Shown: positions 33,544 to 40,699 of the stretch, in pieces
Numbering within the stretch: the stretch's first letter is position 1
How the letters are laid out: each line of letters begins with the position of its first letter
Source of the DNA: JBBRGG01 sp038240875
GTDB lineage: Bacteria > Planctomycetota > Phycisphaerae > Phycisphaerales > UBA1924
DNA length: 40,699 bases
Direction: 5' to 3'
Assembly (NCBI GenBank): GCA_038240875.1
Contig: JBBRGG010000003.1
Location: forward strand, 1 to 40,699
Translations under genes and position numbers: made by a program
The notes under the pieces: model-generated
Seen by the model: the letters and a program-made list of their open reading frames with translations, nothing else
Told to the model about the DNA's origin: nothing
The model's database searches: none

Positions 33544-35766
33544 ATGAACACGTCGGCCCCGTGGTGGGGACGGCGTGCTTCTATGCGCGTAGCATCCTTC
33601 ATCGTGGCAACGAAACATTACGAAATCATTGTGATCGGCGGGGGGCATGCAGGCGTTGAAGCCGCGTGGGCGGCTGCAAATTGCCTTGGCGGAAATCACT
33701 CTGTCGCGCTTGTCACGCTTGATCCAAGCAAAATCGGCGTCATGTCTTGCAACCCAGCCATAGGCGGCCTTGCCAAGGGCCAACTCGTGCGCGAGGTCGA
33801 TGCGCTGGGCGGGCTCATGGGCCTCGCGACCGACGCCACGGGCATTCAGTTTCGCGTGCTTAATACGACCAAAGGGCCAGCCGTGCACGGCCCGCGTGCC
33901 CAGTGCGACAAGCACGCGTACGCCAGCGCGGTCCAATTGCTCATCGCGTCGCGTCCTGAGATTGAGGTAGTGCAAGGCAGCGTTGAAGCACTCGAAGTCG
34001 AAGATGTTTCATCAAACTTTCGTAGCGAAGCTTCGTCGCGCGTGCTGGGTGTGCGGATTGATTCCCTAGGCCTATCGCGCGTGCTTCACGCGAGAACCAT
34101 CGTTCTCACGACGGGTACGTTCATGCAAGGGCTCATGCACTCGGGCCAAAGCATCGTCCCGGGCGGCCGCTTTGGTGAAGCCGCGGCTATTGGCATCTCA
34201 GACGCACTCAAGGACCTAGGCTTTGAGCTGGGGCGGCTGAAAACCGGCACGCCGCCACGCTTACTACGGTCGTCGATTGCGTGGGATCAACTTGTTGCGC
34301 AGTGGGGGGATGAACACCCAAGGCCGTTTAGCGTCCTGACAAATGAGTACGCGAAAGATTCGCATGCGGAAGCCAGCTCACTCGCGCCGAACCCTGATCG
34401 TGTTCGTGGGCATCGCGCAGGACACGACAAAGGAGCGGTCGCGCGGGCGCTAGAAACGTGGAAGCTCGCCGGGTTTGTCTCGCCGATCTTTCCAATGCTG
34501 CCCCAGGTTGAATGTCGCCAAACAAGGACCACGCACGCGGCACACGAGTTGATCCGCGCAAACCTTCATCGTGCGCCGATGTACAGCGGCCAGATCGAGT
34601 CCGCCGGGCCGCGCTATTGCCCGTCGATTGAAGACAAAGTGGTTCGCTTCGCCGAGCGTTCGCAGCATGGCGTGTTTTTGGAGCCCGAGAGCCACGCCGA
34701 CAACTGGATCTACTGCAACGGCATATCCACCAGCCTTCCTGCCGACGTTCAAGATGCGATCGTGCGTTCGATGCCCGGCTGTGAAAGGGCGGAAGTTCTG
34801 CGCTATGGATACGCCGTCGAATACGACATGGTCCGCCCGCACCAGATTCGTGCCACGTGCGAAACCAAGCTTGTCGAAGGGCTCTTTCTCGCGGGTCAGA
34901 TCAATGGCACCAGCGGGTACGAAGAAGCCGCGGCACAAGGGCTGATTGCCGGGTTGAACGCCGCGCGGCGCGTTCGCGGCGAAAGCGAAGTCATGCTCGG
35001 GCGCGAGCGCGCGTACATCGGCGTCTTGATGGATGATTTGTGCACCAAGACGCCCGTCGAGCCTTACCGCATGTTTACCAGCCGAGCCGAGCATCGGTTG
35101 TTGTTGCGTGCCGACAATGCGCCCGATCGTCTCACGGCTCTTGCCGATGAAGTTGGCCTGCTTCGCTTCGGCACTCTCGGTGCGATTCGCAAAGCAAGGC
35201 ACCTCCAGCGCGAAGTAACCCTCTCGCTCTTGGGCGGCATCATCGATTCCAAAGAAACTCGCATCGAAGGTGTGCCTTTGGCTCGAAAGCTTGTCGATGC
35301 GACCTTTAATGAAGTAGGTTTGCGTGTGTTCTTGTGCGATCATCCGCGCGTGCGCGATTTCGAGAAAACCCAAGGCATCCTGATTTCGTCTGATGAGTGG
35401 ACGACGGCTTTCGCCGACCGCAGATACGCGGCGTATGTTGCGCGTGAACGTCGCGTGATTGCTCGGCGTGCCGAGATGGAGCATCGCAAGCTCCCTGAAG
35501 GAATCGACTACACGAACTTGCCTCATTTGCGCAACGAAACCAGGCAAGCGCTCGTACGATTTCGCCCAGCTACATTCGGCCAAGCCAGCCGACTTGAAGG
35601 GATGACCCCGGCAGACCTTACACTTCTATCTGTTCTTCTGTCGAAACCAGCGCACGCGCGCGGGCTCGTAAAGCTGGACGAGCCTTCGAGCACGCACACA
35701 ATCCTCCAAATCGAAGGCGATTCCCTGGCATCACAGGCAGATATTTCTATCGATGAAGGGCCTTGA
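33544..35766 (+). CDS. mnmG: tRNA uridine 5-carboxymethylaminomethyl modification enzyme MnmG
   Basis: With MnmE, MnmG (GidA) modifies U34 of certain tRNAs using FAD. The N-terminal dinucleotide motif IIVIGGGHAGVEAA is at about 28-41. It is followed by MSCNPAIGGLAKGQLVREVDALGG, RVLNTTKGPAV, TGTFMQGLMHSG, LKTGTPPR and the C-terminal GYEEAAAQGLIAGLNAA, TSRAEHRLLLRADNA and EGIDYTNLPHLRNE. The 740 residues (usual about 625) include a roughly 35-residue insert near 275-300 and an N-terminal extension. A GTG at 33604 (MATKHYEIIV) is a plausible later start. Its TGA shares a base with the ATG of the next gene. Confidence 0.94.
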   Translation: MNTSAPWWGRRASMRVASFIVATKHYEIIVIGGGHAGVEAAWAAANCLGGNHSVALVTLDPSKIGVMSCNPAIGGLAKGQLVREVDALGGLMGLATDATGIQFRVLNTTKGPAVHGPRAQCDKHAYASAVQLLIASRPEIEVVQGSVEALEVEDVSSNFRSEASSRVLGVRIDSLGLSRVLHARTIVLTTGTFMQGLMHSGQSIVPGGRFGEAAAIGISDALKDLGFELGRLKTGTPPRLLRSSIAWDQLVAQWGDEHPRPFSVLTNEYAKDSHAEASSLAPNPDRVRGHRAGHDKGAVARALETWKLAGFVSPIFPMLPQVECRQTRTTHAAHELIRANLHRAPMYSGQIESAGPRYCPSIEDKVVRFAERSQHGVFLEPESHADNWIYCNGISTSLPADVQDAIVRSMPGCERAEVLRYGYAVEYDMVRPHQIRATCETKLVEGLFLAGQINGTSGYEEAAAQGLIAGLNAARRVRGESEVMLGRERAYIGVLMDDLCTKTPVEPYRMFTSRAEHRLLLRADNAPDRLTALADEVGLLRFGTLGAIRKARHLQREVTLSLLGGIIDSKETRIEGVPLARKLVDATFNEVGLRVFLCDHPRVRDFEKTQGILISSDEWTTAFADRRYAAYVARERRVIARRAEMEHRKLPEGIDYTNLPHLRNETRQALVRFRPATFGQASRLEGMTPADLTLLSVLLSKPAHARGLVKLDEPSSTHTILQIEGDSLASQADISIDEGP

Positions 35767-37730
35767 TGTTCTCTTTGCTTTCGTCAATTCATTGCTCTGC
35801 GCCACAGTTTGAACCACAATTGGGACCGCTGTTCTTTCACACGCTCGCTTCGGGTTCGGGCATGCTCCTAGCCGTTCAACTCCTGGCGATTCTTGGCGCC
35901 GCAGCCGCCGTCGCGACCATTTTTCAACGCCTCAAGCTCGAAGCCATACCGGGCTATTTGGTCGCGGGCATCTTGATCGGCCCAGGGCTATTGGGTCTTG
36001 TTGGCGACATGAATTCGGTCGAGCAGGTGTCGTCGGTCGCCGTCATATTGCTGATGTTCGGCATCGGCTTGCAACTTGACGTTTCGAGCATACGACGAGG
36101 CCTGGTTCACGTTGTCGCCGTCGGCACGGCGTGCACGCTTATCTTCACCGGCGTCTGCTGGGGTGCACTCGTGATATTGGGGCTCTCCGTTCCGATCGCC
36201 CTCTTCCTCAGCATGATATTCGCGCTTTCTTCAACTGCGGTCATGGTCCGCGTCGTTGCCATGCGCCGCGAACTTCGCGCGGTCCACGCCCGCGTCGGCT
36301 TAGGCGTCAACATCATCCAAGACCTCTTTGCCTTGCTCGTGCTCGCGATTATTCCAGGTCTCGCCCGCTGGGCTAGTAGCGGCGCGGTCTCCACGAGCTC
36401 CGAGCCGATCATTGCTGGTGTCGGCCAATCTATCTACCAAACGCTTCCTGCCTGGGTAGAAACACTTGCTCGCGCAGGGATCGGCATGGGTGGCGTGACG
36501 CTCATGCTGGTCGTTGGTCGCTTCATCCTGCCTCGGATCTTGTCGCAAGTAGCGCGCACTGGTTCTGGAGAGTTGATGCTGATCTGCTCGGGTGCGCTTG
36601 CCTTCGGTGCGGCGGGTCTTACCACCTTGCTTGGCTTTAGCGCTGAAATGGGCGCGTTTCTCGCGGGGTTCTTGCTCGCTACGACACCCTTCAGGTATCA
36701 GTTAAGTGGCATGCTTTCGCCGATGCGCGACCTCTTGATGGCGATCTTCTTTGTCGCCGTCGGGATGAAGGTTGATCCTAGTTCGCTGATGAACGATTGG
36801 TGGATCATCGGGCTTGGCGCGATGGCCATCATCACGCTCAAGGTTGTAGTCAATAGCGCATGTGGCTGGCTCGCTGGGATGTCCGCGCCCTCTGCCTTTT
36901 TGATGGCGGTCTACCTCGCCAGCGCGGGCGAGTTCGCGCTGGTCGCACTCCAAGCCGGTTCTGACGCAGGACTTCTCACCCAACGAATCCAAGATAACGC
37001 CATCGGTATCGTGATCGTGACGTTGATCGTGCTCCCACTCTTGATCGCGCCAGCACACTCATGGGCCAAACGTCTCGAACGAATAAGGTTGTCCCCGCTG
37101 ACGCGCTCAAAGGCGCTGCGCGATGTTGCCAATGCGTCCAATCCGCAGCAAGCCAAGCCACACACAAGCGACTCGGATGCGCCTGCCCAAACTTCTCCCC
37201 AGCCGCCAGCACGTCGCGTGATCATCGCCGGGTTTGGTCCGGTGGGCCGCACGCTCGCGGACCGTTTCGCTGTCAAGGGCATCGATGTCACCGTGATCGA
37301 GCTCAACCCGCGCACCGTTGAAAGGCAAGCTTCGCTAGGTCGGCACATCGTCTATGGCGACGTCACCAACCCCGAAGTCCTCGAATCCGCAGGCTTGTTC
37401 GAGGCCGACGCGATGCTCATCACCATTCCCGATGAAGAAGCAATGTTTAGGTCGGTAAGCGCGGCCCGCGCCCTTGCGCCAGATTTGTTCATCGCCGTGC
37501 GCACCAATTTCCTGAGCAGCTCGTTCAAAGCGATGCAGCTTGGCGCCGACTTGACCACCATCGAAGAAGTGGTGACCGCTCAAGCCATGGAGCACGACGT
37601 GCTTCGCGCGCTGGGCAAACGTTCCGCGACTACAACGCCCAAGGCACTCGACCATCAATCCGCCGAGCATCCTGTCAGCCCATCAATCTCTCACCCGCCG
37701 ACAGACAACTCTTCACAAATCGCGCCCTAA
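35766..37730 (+). CDS. CPA2-family cation:proton antiporter with TrkA-N domain
   Basis: A KefB/KefC-like monovalent cation:proton antiporter or K+ efflux protein. About 11-12 hydrophobic segments cover residues 20-430, including LEAIPGYLVAGILIGPGLLG and FSAEMGAFLAGFLLA, typical of the family. The cytoplasmic RCK/TrkA-N domain begins near 483 with VIIAGFGPVGR (GxGxxG nucleotide site) and an acidic VIELNP at the end of the second strand. The C-terminal 40 residues are variable. The ATG overlaps the mnmG stop by one base (TGATG), so translation is coupled to mnmG. Transported ion is inferred from family. Confidence 0.88.
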   Translation: MFSLLSSIHCSAPQFEPQLGPLFFHTLASGSGMLLAVQLLAILGAAAAVATIFQRLKLEAIPGYLVAGILIGPGLLGLVGDMNSVEQVSSVAVILLMFGIGLQLDVSSIRRGLVHVVAVGTACTLIFTGVCWGALVILGLSVPIALFLSMIFALSSTAVMVRVVAMRRELRAVHARVGLGVNIIQDLFALLVLAIIPGLARWASSGAVSTSSEPIIAGVGQSIYQTLPAWVETLARAGIGMGGVTLMLVVGRFILPRILSQVARTGSGELMLICSGALAFGAAGLTTLLGFSAEMGAFLAGFLLATTPFRYQLSGMLSPMRDLLMAIFFVAVGMKVDPSSLMNDWWIIGLGAMAIITLKVVVNSACGWLAGMSAPSAFLMAVYLASAGEFALVALQAGSDAGLLTQRIQDNAIGIVIVTLIVLPLLIAPAHSWAKRLERIRLSPLTRSKALRDVANASNPQQAKPHTSDSDAPAQTSPQPPARRVIIAGFGPVGRTLADRFAVKGIDVTVIELNPRTVERQASLGRHIVYGDVTNPEVLESAGLFEADAMLITIPDEEAMFRSVSAARALAPDLFIAVRTNFLSSSFKAMQLGADLTTIEEVVTAQAMEHDVLRALGKRSATTTPKALDHQSAEHPVSPSISHPPTDNSSQIAP

Positions 37731-37747
37731 GACCGCCTTCAGTCGAA

Positions 37748-38995
37748 TCAATCCTTCAGTTGACGCAGTTCATCTCGCAAGATTGCCGCAAGCTCATAAT
37801 TTTCTTTCACCAGCGCCTGCTGCAAACGCTCTTGCAACTCGACACGCTGGCTCACTGGCTCCTTCGCCGGTGCAAACGCGGCTCGCATTTCGCGGAGTGT
37901 CTCGACCTCGGGCGAATCCTCGAAGGCTTTGGGGACGCCACGCTCCGCGAACCACTTCTTGATCGTGTCCAAACCTTCATCGATGGCGAGCACTGCCGCA
38001 GTTGGCTCGTCGCTTTCGAGCGCCATCGCCGCGAGACTCTTGGTCCGCAGCACCAACAATTGGCCACGATACGGCTCAAGAATGTGCCGATCAGCCTCGT
38101 TTCGCGCCAGGTGCGAGCACATCGACATCACACGCAGGTTGCGAACCGCATCTCGCAACGCTCGCGAATATTCTTCCGCCGCTAAGCATGCGATGCTTCG
38201 CTGCACGTACTGTGACGCCTCTTCTCGTAACGCGTTGCACTCTTCGCCCGAAAGCGTGAAGAGGCGTTCATCGTCCGGGTTGGCCGGCTCGTGCGAGCCA
38301 TCGTCACTATCCGGCGGCGGTAACCCAGATCCCGCACGCATCCGATCGCGAGGCAGATCTGCCGATGAATCGGTTTGGTCCTTGCGATTGGTTGCACCTG
38401 GAAATCGCGGCGTCCCTGATGACGGTGGCGTGAGCTTGCGCGGAGAAGTGGGAGGGGTGTTGGGCCCTGCTGTTTCGCCACCGAATGATTCGCCGGACTT
38501 GTCAAGCCCCTTATCGGATTCCTCTTGACTGTCCGAACGTTCTGGCTGATTTGGTTTGTTTAGTTTGTTCAGCTTGTTCGGCTTGTTTGGCTTATTCGAC
38601 TTGTCATCCGGCGTAAATCCTTCGCGCCGATCACCTCGCCCAATCCCAAACTCGCCAAACCCGCGCGGCGACGAACCAGGACCTGCTCCACGTCCACCAG
38701 AAGGCGGCGGCGCAAAGGGCGAACCAAACTCGCCATCGAACGAGTCGGGGCCAGAGTCATCAGGGTTGGCTTGATCATGCGCCATCGCTGCTCGTTCTTC
38801 CAGATAATCAAGAAGGCTCTCAAAGCCATAGGGCCGCTCGCCATCAGGCCGGCCGTCGGCGTGCATCTGAAGAATGCCCAGATCAAGGCGCACTTGTATG
38901 TGCGTCTCGCCCTTGGCGGTTTCGACAAGCCGAGCAATGATCTTGCCGGGCTCATTAGGCCATTCGTTCATGATGAGGCTGATGTCGTGTGTCAT
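37748..38995 (-). CDS. protein with C-terminal UVR motif
   Basis: A 415-residue protein from the ATG at 38995; a TTG at 39046 would add 17 residues. The N-terminal ~80 residues form a compact domain (MTHDISLIMNEWPNEPGKIIARLVE). A long low-complexity stretch rich in Pro, Gly, Ser, Asp and NKP/NKL repeats follows (about 85-250). Then comes a helical domain (SGEECNALREEASQYVQRSIACLAAEEYSRALRD) and, at the very end, a UvrB/UvrC-type motif (LQERLQQALVKENYELAAILRDELRQLKD). UVR motifs mediate protein contacts in excision repair and in Clp adaptor-like proteins. I cannot say which role applies. Confidence 0.78.
   Translation of the reverse strand: MTHDISLIMNEWPNEPGKIIARLVETAKGETHIQVRLDLGILQMHADGRPDGERPYGFESLLDYLEERAAMAHDQANPDDSGPDSFDGEFGSPFAPPPSGGRGAGPGSSPRGFGEFGIGRGDRREGFTPDDKSNKPNKPNKLNKLNKPNQPERSDSQEESDKGLDKSGESFGGETAGPNTPPTSPRKLTPPSSGTPRFPGATNRKDQTDSSADLPRDRMRAGSGLPPPDSDDGSHEPANPDDERLFTLSGEECNALREEASQYVQRSIACLAAEEYSRALRDAVRNLRVMSMCSHLARNEADRHILEPYRGQLLVLRTKSLAAMALESDEPTAAVLAIDEGLDTIKKWFAERGVPKAFEDSPEVETLREMRAAFAPAKEPVSQRVELQERLQQALVKENYELAAILRDELRQLKD
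38551..38604 (-). repeat. 9-bp tandem repeat coding NKP/NKL units
   Basis: Six diverged 9-bp units on the plus strand (TTGGTTTGT, TTAGTTTGT, TCAGCTTGT, TCGGCTTGT, TTGGCTTAT, TCGACTTGT). On the minus strand they code a run of Asn-Lys-Pro/Leu triplets in the linker of the UVR protein. Confidence 0.8.
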
Positions 38996-39132
38996 GACGT
39001 TCGAGCGTAGCGAATCGATGTGGAAGTAAAGCAATCGTCGGTTCAAGAAATTACTCTATCCACACAGTCTATGGCTCGTTTATTGTTTCTGCGAACCCTG
39101 CAACATTCAATAACACAAATCGGCGAACAGAC

Positions 39133-39161
39133 TTGACACCCGAACACGGAGTATGTACATT
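39133..39161 (+). promoter_or_regulatory. sigma70-type promoter of cysteine-rich gene
   Basis: A perfect -35 TTGACA (39133-39138), a spacer of 17 bases and a -10 TACATT (39156-39161, four of six matches). Predicted transcription starts near 39168, right at the first repeat unit of the leader. This is the clearest promoter seen in the window. Confidence 0.65.
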
Positions 39162-39169
39162 CTTGTGAA

Positions 39170-39216
39170 CCGGGCGCGAAACCCCGGGCGCGAAACCCCG
39201 GGCGCGAAACCCCGGG
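39170..39216 (+). repeat. 14-bp tandem repeat in the 5' leader
   Basis: Unit CCGGGCGCGAAACC three times, identical, plus CCGGG. CCGGG of one unit can pair with CCCGG spanning the next junction around an 8-base loop, so the leader can form repeated hairpins. It lies between the promoter and the ribosome site. Confidence 0.9.
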
Positions 39217-39227
39217 AAATTTACTCT

Positions 39228-39241
39228 GGAGGATCGCGATG
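39228..39241 (+). promoter_or_regulatory. Shine-Dalgarno of cysteine-rich gene
   Basis: GGAGG at 39228-39232 stands 6 nt before ATG at 39239. A strong site for this genome. Confidence 0.7.
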
Positions 39242-40060
39242 TTTTTATTTCTGCTCAGAACAATCGTTGTGTTTGCATGCACGTTTGCAATGTCCGCACT
39301 CGCTCATGCTCAGGTGGTTTTGCCTACTTCCACACAGATCAATGACATGCAGAACACGATTGGTGCAGGTTGGGGTGTCGTCGGGGAAGGTCGTGCGCTT
39401 GCCTACGAGCCAGCAAACAAGCGCATGGCGTTTGTTGCGCAAAAAACAGCCGCAGAAGACATCGTTTGGCACAAGGCAATTCTCGCTGACGCTGCTGATC
39501 TGCCCGAAAGGAATTTGGCTGCCGTAGGCCGTCTGTCAACGCCGAGCACTGATGTACTGACTTTTTCAATGGTGGTCATATACGAAATCGAAAATAACTC
39601 GACGACGACGCGCTTTGTTGGATTGCAAACTGATTGGTACGTGCTCAGTGGTGCTACGCGTTTGCTCTTTTCAGTAGTTACTCCTCTAGCTCTCGAACCA
39701 ACTGCATCTGCCGAAGATTGGGCCAATCTACTTGAACATCCGTATGTGTCAGCTCTTCCTATCTTCGCAACGCCCACTACACCATGCGGAATTTGCCAGC
39801 AAACATGTCATGCTGCGTACAGATTCTGCTTGGCTATCGGACAAGTCAACTTCGATAGCGATTCGGAACTTTGCTATATTGGAGCAGCAGCGGCAGCTAT
39901 TTTATGCACTGCGTCAGGACCATGGACTCTTGCATGTTGGATGTTGACAGCTATCGGGTTGGATCAGTGCTTAATACATGTTGGTACCGAATTCGAACTC
40001 GCGACAGCAAATTGCACTTTCGCGCACGCATTATGCCTTGCTGCTTGCCCATGTCCATAA
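39239..40060 (+). CDS. secreted protein with 12-cysteine C-terminal domain
   Basis: A 273-residue protein. A signal peptide ends near residue 24 (ALAHA). The middle (25-180) is a mixed domain I do not recognise, without cysteines after the signal. The C-terminal ~90 residues contain twelve cysteines at 183, 186, 190, 197, 212, 223, 233, 244, 259, 266, 270 and 272, with alanine-rich helical stretches between them, and end CLAACPCP. Size and layout recall the precursor of the archaeal bacteriocin halocin C8 (N-terminal immunity part, cysteine-rich C-terminal toxin), but I see no clear sequence identity. It has its own promoter, a repeat-built leader and a strong ribosome site. The stop overlaps the next gene. 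Confidence 0.72.
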   Translation: MFLFLLRTIVVFACTFAMSALAHAQVVLPTSTQINDMQNTIGAGWGVVGEGRALAYEPANKRMAFVAQKTAAEDIVWHKAILADAADLPERNLAAVGRLSTPSTDVLTFSMVVIYEIENNSTTTRFVGLQTDWYVLSGATRLLFSVVTPLALEPTASAEDWANLLEHPYVSALPIFATPTTPCGICQQTCHAAYRFCLAIGQVNFDSDSELCYIGAAAAAILCTASGPWTLACWMLTAIGLDQCLIHVGTEFELATANCTFAHALCLAACPCP

Positions 40061-40359
40061 TCAACCCAAATAGACTCCGAAGAGACGCAAAGCTTTGGCA
40101 GGCTGCCACTTGGTGGCCAATCGTTCTCATCCAAGTATTTGGACTTACTTTTATCGCCTTGGGAACGCCTTACGGGAGAATGCTCGGAAAACAGATTTAT
40201 TTCGCGTCCATTTGGGTCGCACCTCTTTCATTCACTTGTGCGTGCATGATGTTCTACACCCGTTGGCGTCTACGACGCTTGTTGAAGGATCCACTCATCT
40301 GCAAATACTGCGGCTATCCCCGCATGATCGGCAAGAATTGTACCGAATGTGGCAAGTGA
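40051..40359 (+). CDS. small two-TM membrane protein with zinc ribbon
   Basis: A 102-residue protein from the ATG at 40051, overlapping the upstream stop by 10 bases in another frame, which implies coupled translation. Two hydrophobic segments (about 20-38 and 50-68) are followed by a basic RWRLRRLL and a C-terminal zinc ribbon CKYCGYPRMIGKNCTECGK. Such membrane zinc ribbons are widespread in planctomycetes. Because it is coupled to a secreted cysteine-rich protein, an accessory, processing or self-protection role is possible but unproven. A longer frame to 39871 would run far into the upstream gene and is rejected. Confidence 0.72.
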   Translation: MSIINPNRLRRDAKLWQAATWWPIVLIQVFGLTFIALGTPYGRMLGKQIYFASIWVAPLSFTCACMMFYTRWRLRRLLKDPLICKYCGYPRMIGKNCTECGK

Positions 40360-40699
40360 TTCGATCTTGATCTGACTTCATGTCCAAATCGAGTTCTTCT
40401 AGTTAAACCCATGCACGCCATGGGCTTTTTTGCATTCAAGCAGCAAACCTTGGGAGTTGCATCTATCAAGTAATTCAACAGAACCACATTCGCAGCAGCC
40501 CGCCCCGAAACAGCTCGATTGTTATCGCTTTGCGTTCAGCTAGGCACTTCCTCAATACACGCAAGCAAATTTGACACAAGAGGCACACAATTTCTTTCAA
40601 GAGGCGATAACTCGTTCCAACGTGTTAAAATGAGTAGTCGTAGGTTCGATAACCAAATGCATTTCGCGTGTCAAAGTATTCATCTAGCCTTCGCGCAGG
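40360..40699 (+). other. terminal intergenic region
   Basis: Contains the terminator at 40408-40431. I see no gene in the rest. A tRNA-like TTCGA near 40655 has no acceptor stem around it. A TTGACA at 40571 has no good -10 at the expected distance. Confidence 0.4.
40408..40431 (+). terminator. rho-independent terminator of the two-gene cassette
   Basis: CCCATG (40408-40413) pairs with CATGGG (40419-40424) around a CACGC loop, followed by C and six T residues. It lies about 50 bp after the stop of the membrane zinc-ribbon gene. Confidence 0.7.

Noticed and set aside
34450..35583. 377-codon minus-strand frame opposite mnmG
   Set aside because: Antisense shadow of a gene with full MnmG motifs.
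40611..40670. Possible tRNA (GGTTCGATAACC)
   Set aside because: No matching acceptor or anticodon stem can be drawn around the T-loop-like sequence.

Overview
The window looks like chromosomal DNA of a planctomycete, most probably a Phycisphaerae-type organism. This rests on sequence features, not on a database match. Small and membrane-bound zinc-ribbon proteins of planctomycete style are frequent. A secreted DUF4397 protein ends in a PEP-CTERM-like tail (PTPGALALLG...RRRR). Several housekeeping enzymes carry long low-complexity extensions, and Shine-Dalgarno sites are strong in only some genes. No rRNA, tRNA or CRISPR array was seen.

Layout. 1-1478: the start of a 3-hydroxyanthranilate dioxygenase gene (cut by the window edge) and a membrane-anchored cytochrome c, both on the minus strand. 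1567-4554: mutS, divergent. 4611-6179: a membrane protein with an array of zinc ribbons, preceded by a small membrane ORF broken by an in-frame TAA. 6373-7347: phenylalanine 4-hydroxylase. 7485-9719: a large lipoprotein. 10141-12298: divergent trpB and a phosphoheptose-isomerase-like SIS gene. 12444-13616: an alpha/beta hydrolase. 13696-14479: a HigB/HigA-like toxin-antitoxin pair. 14604-16055: homogentisate dioxygenase. 16217-20596: metH and rpmE (minus). 20783-23342: hemW, an FHA protein and a small zinc ribbon. 23866-28308: purA, uppS-cdsA (overlapping) and a coiled-coil zinc-ribbon protein. 28365-31564: dapF, an LEA14-like lipoprotein and a methyltransferase (minus). 31681-32380: a decayed IS1595/IS1016-type transposase. 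32721-33449: DUF4397 protein. 33544-37730: mnmG and a KefB/C-type antiporter (overlapping). 37748-38995: a UVR-motif protein. 39239-40359: a secreted cysteine-rich protein overlapping a small membrane zinc-ribbon protein.

How genes work together. phhA and hmgA belong to phenylalanine/tyrosine breakdown, and the 3-hydroxyanthranilate dioxygenase to tryptophan breakdown, but they are dispersed rather than in one operon. uppS and cdsA supply undecaprenyl and phospholipid precursors; dapF supplies diaminopimelate. mutS, mnmG, rpmE, purA, metH and hemW are core housekeeping.

Most notable signals. (1) A 12-G homopolymer lies inside the mutS reading frame, where slippage would give a reversible mutator. 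(2) At least nine short tandem-repeat arrays (units of 9-16 bp, mostly 3-6 copies) occur in about 40 kb, some in frame inside proteins (uppS, trpB, the LEA14-like lipoprotein, the UVR protein) and others in leaders or spacers. (3) At the right end there is a two-gene cassette: a secreted protein with a 12-cysteine C-terminal domain, translationally overlapped by a two-TM protein. It has a good promoter, and its 5' leader consists largely of a 14-bp tandem repeat that can fold into hairpins. Its layout resembles a bacteriocin/immunity pair, but this is inference.
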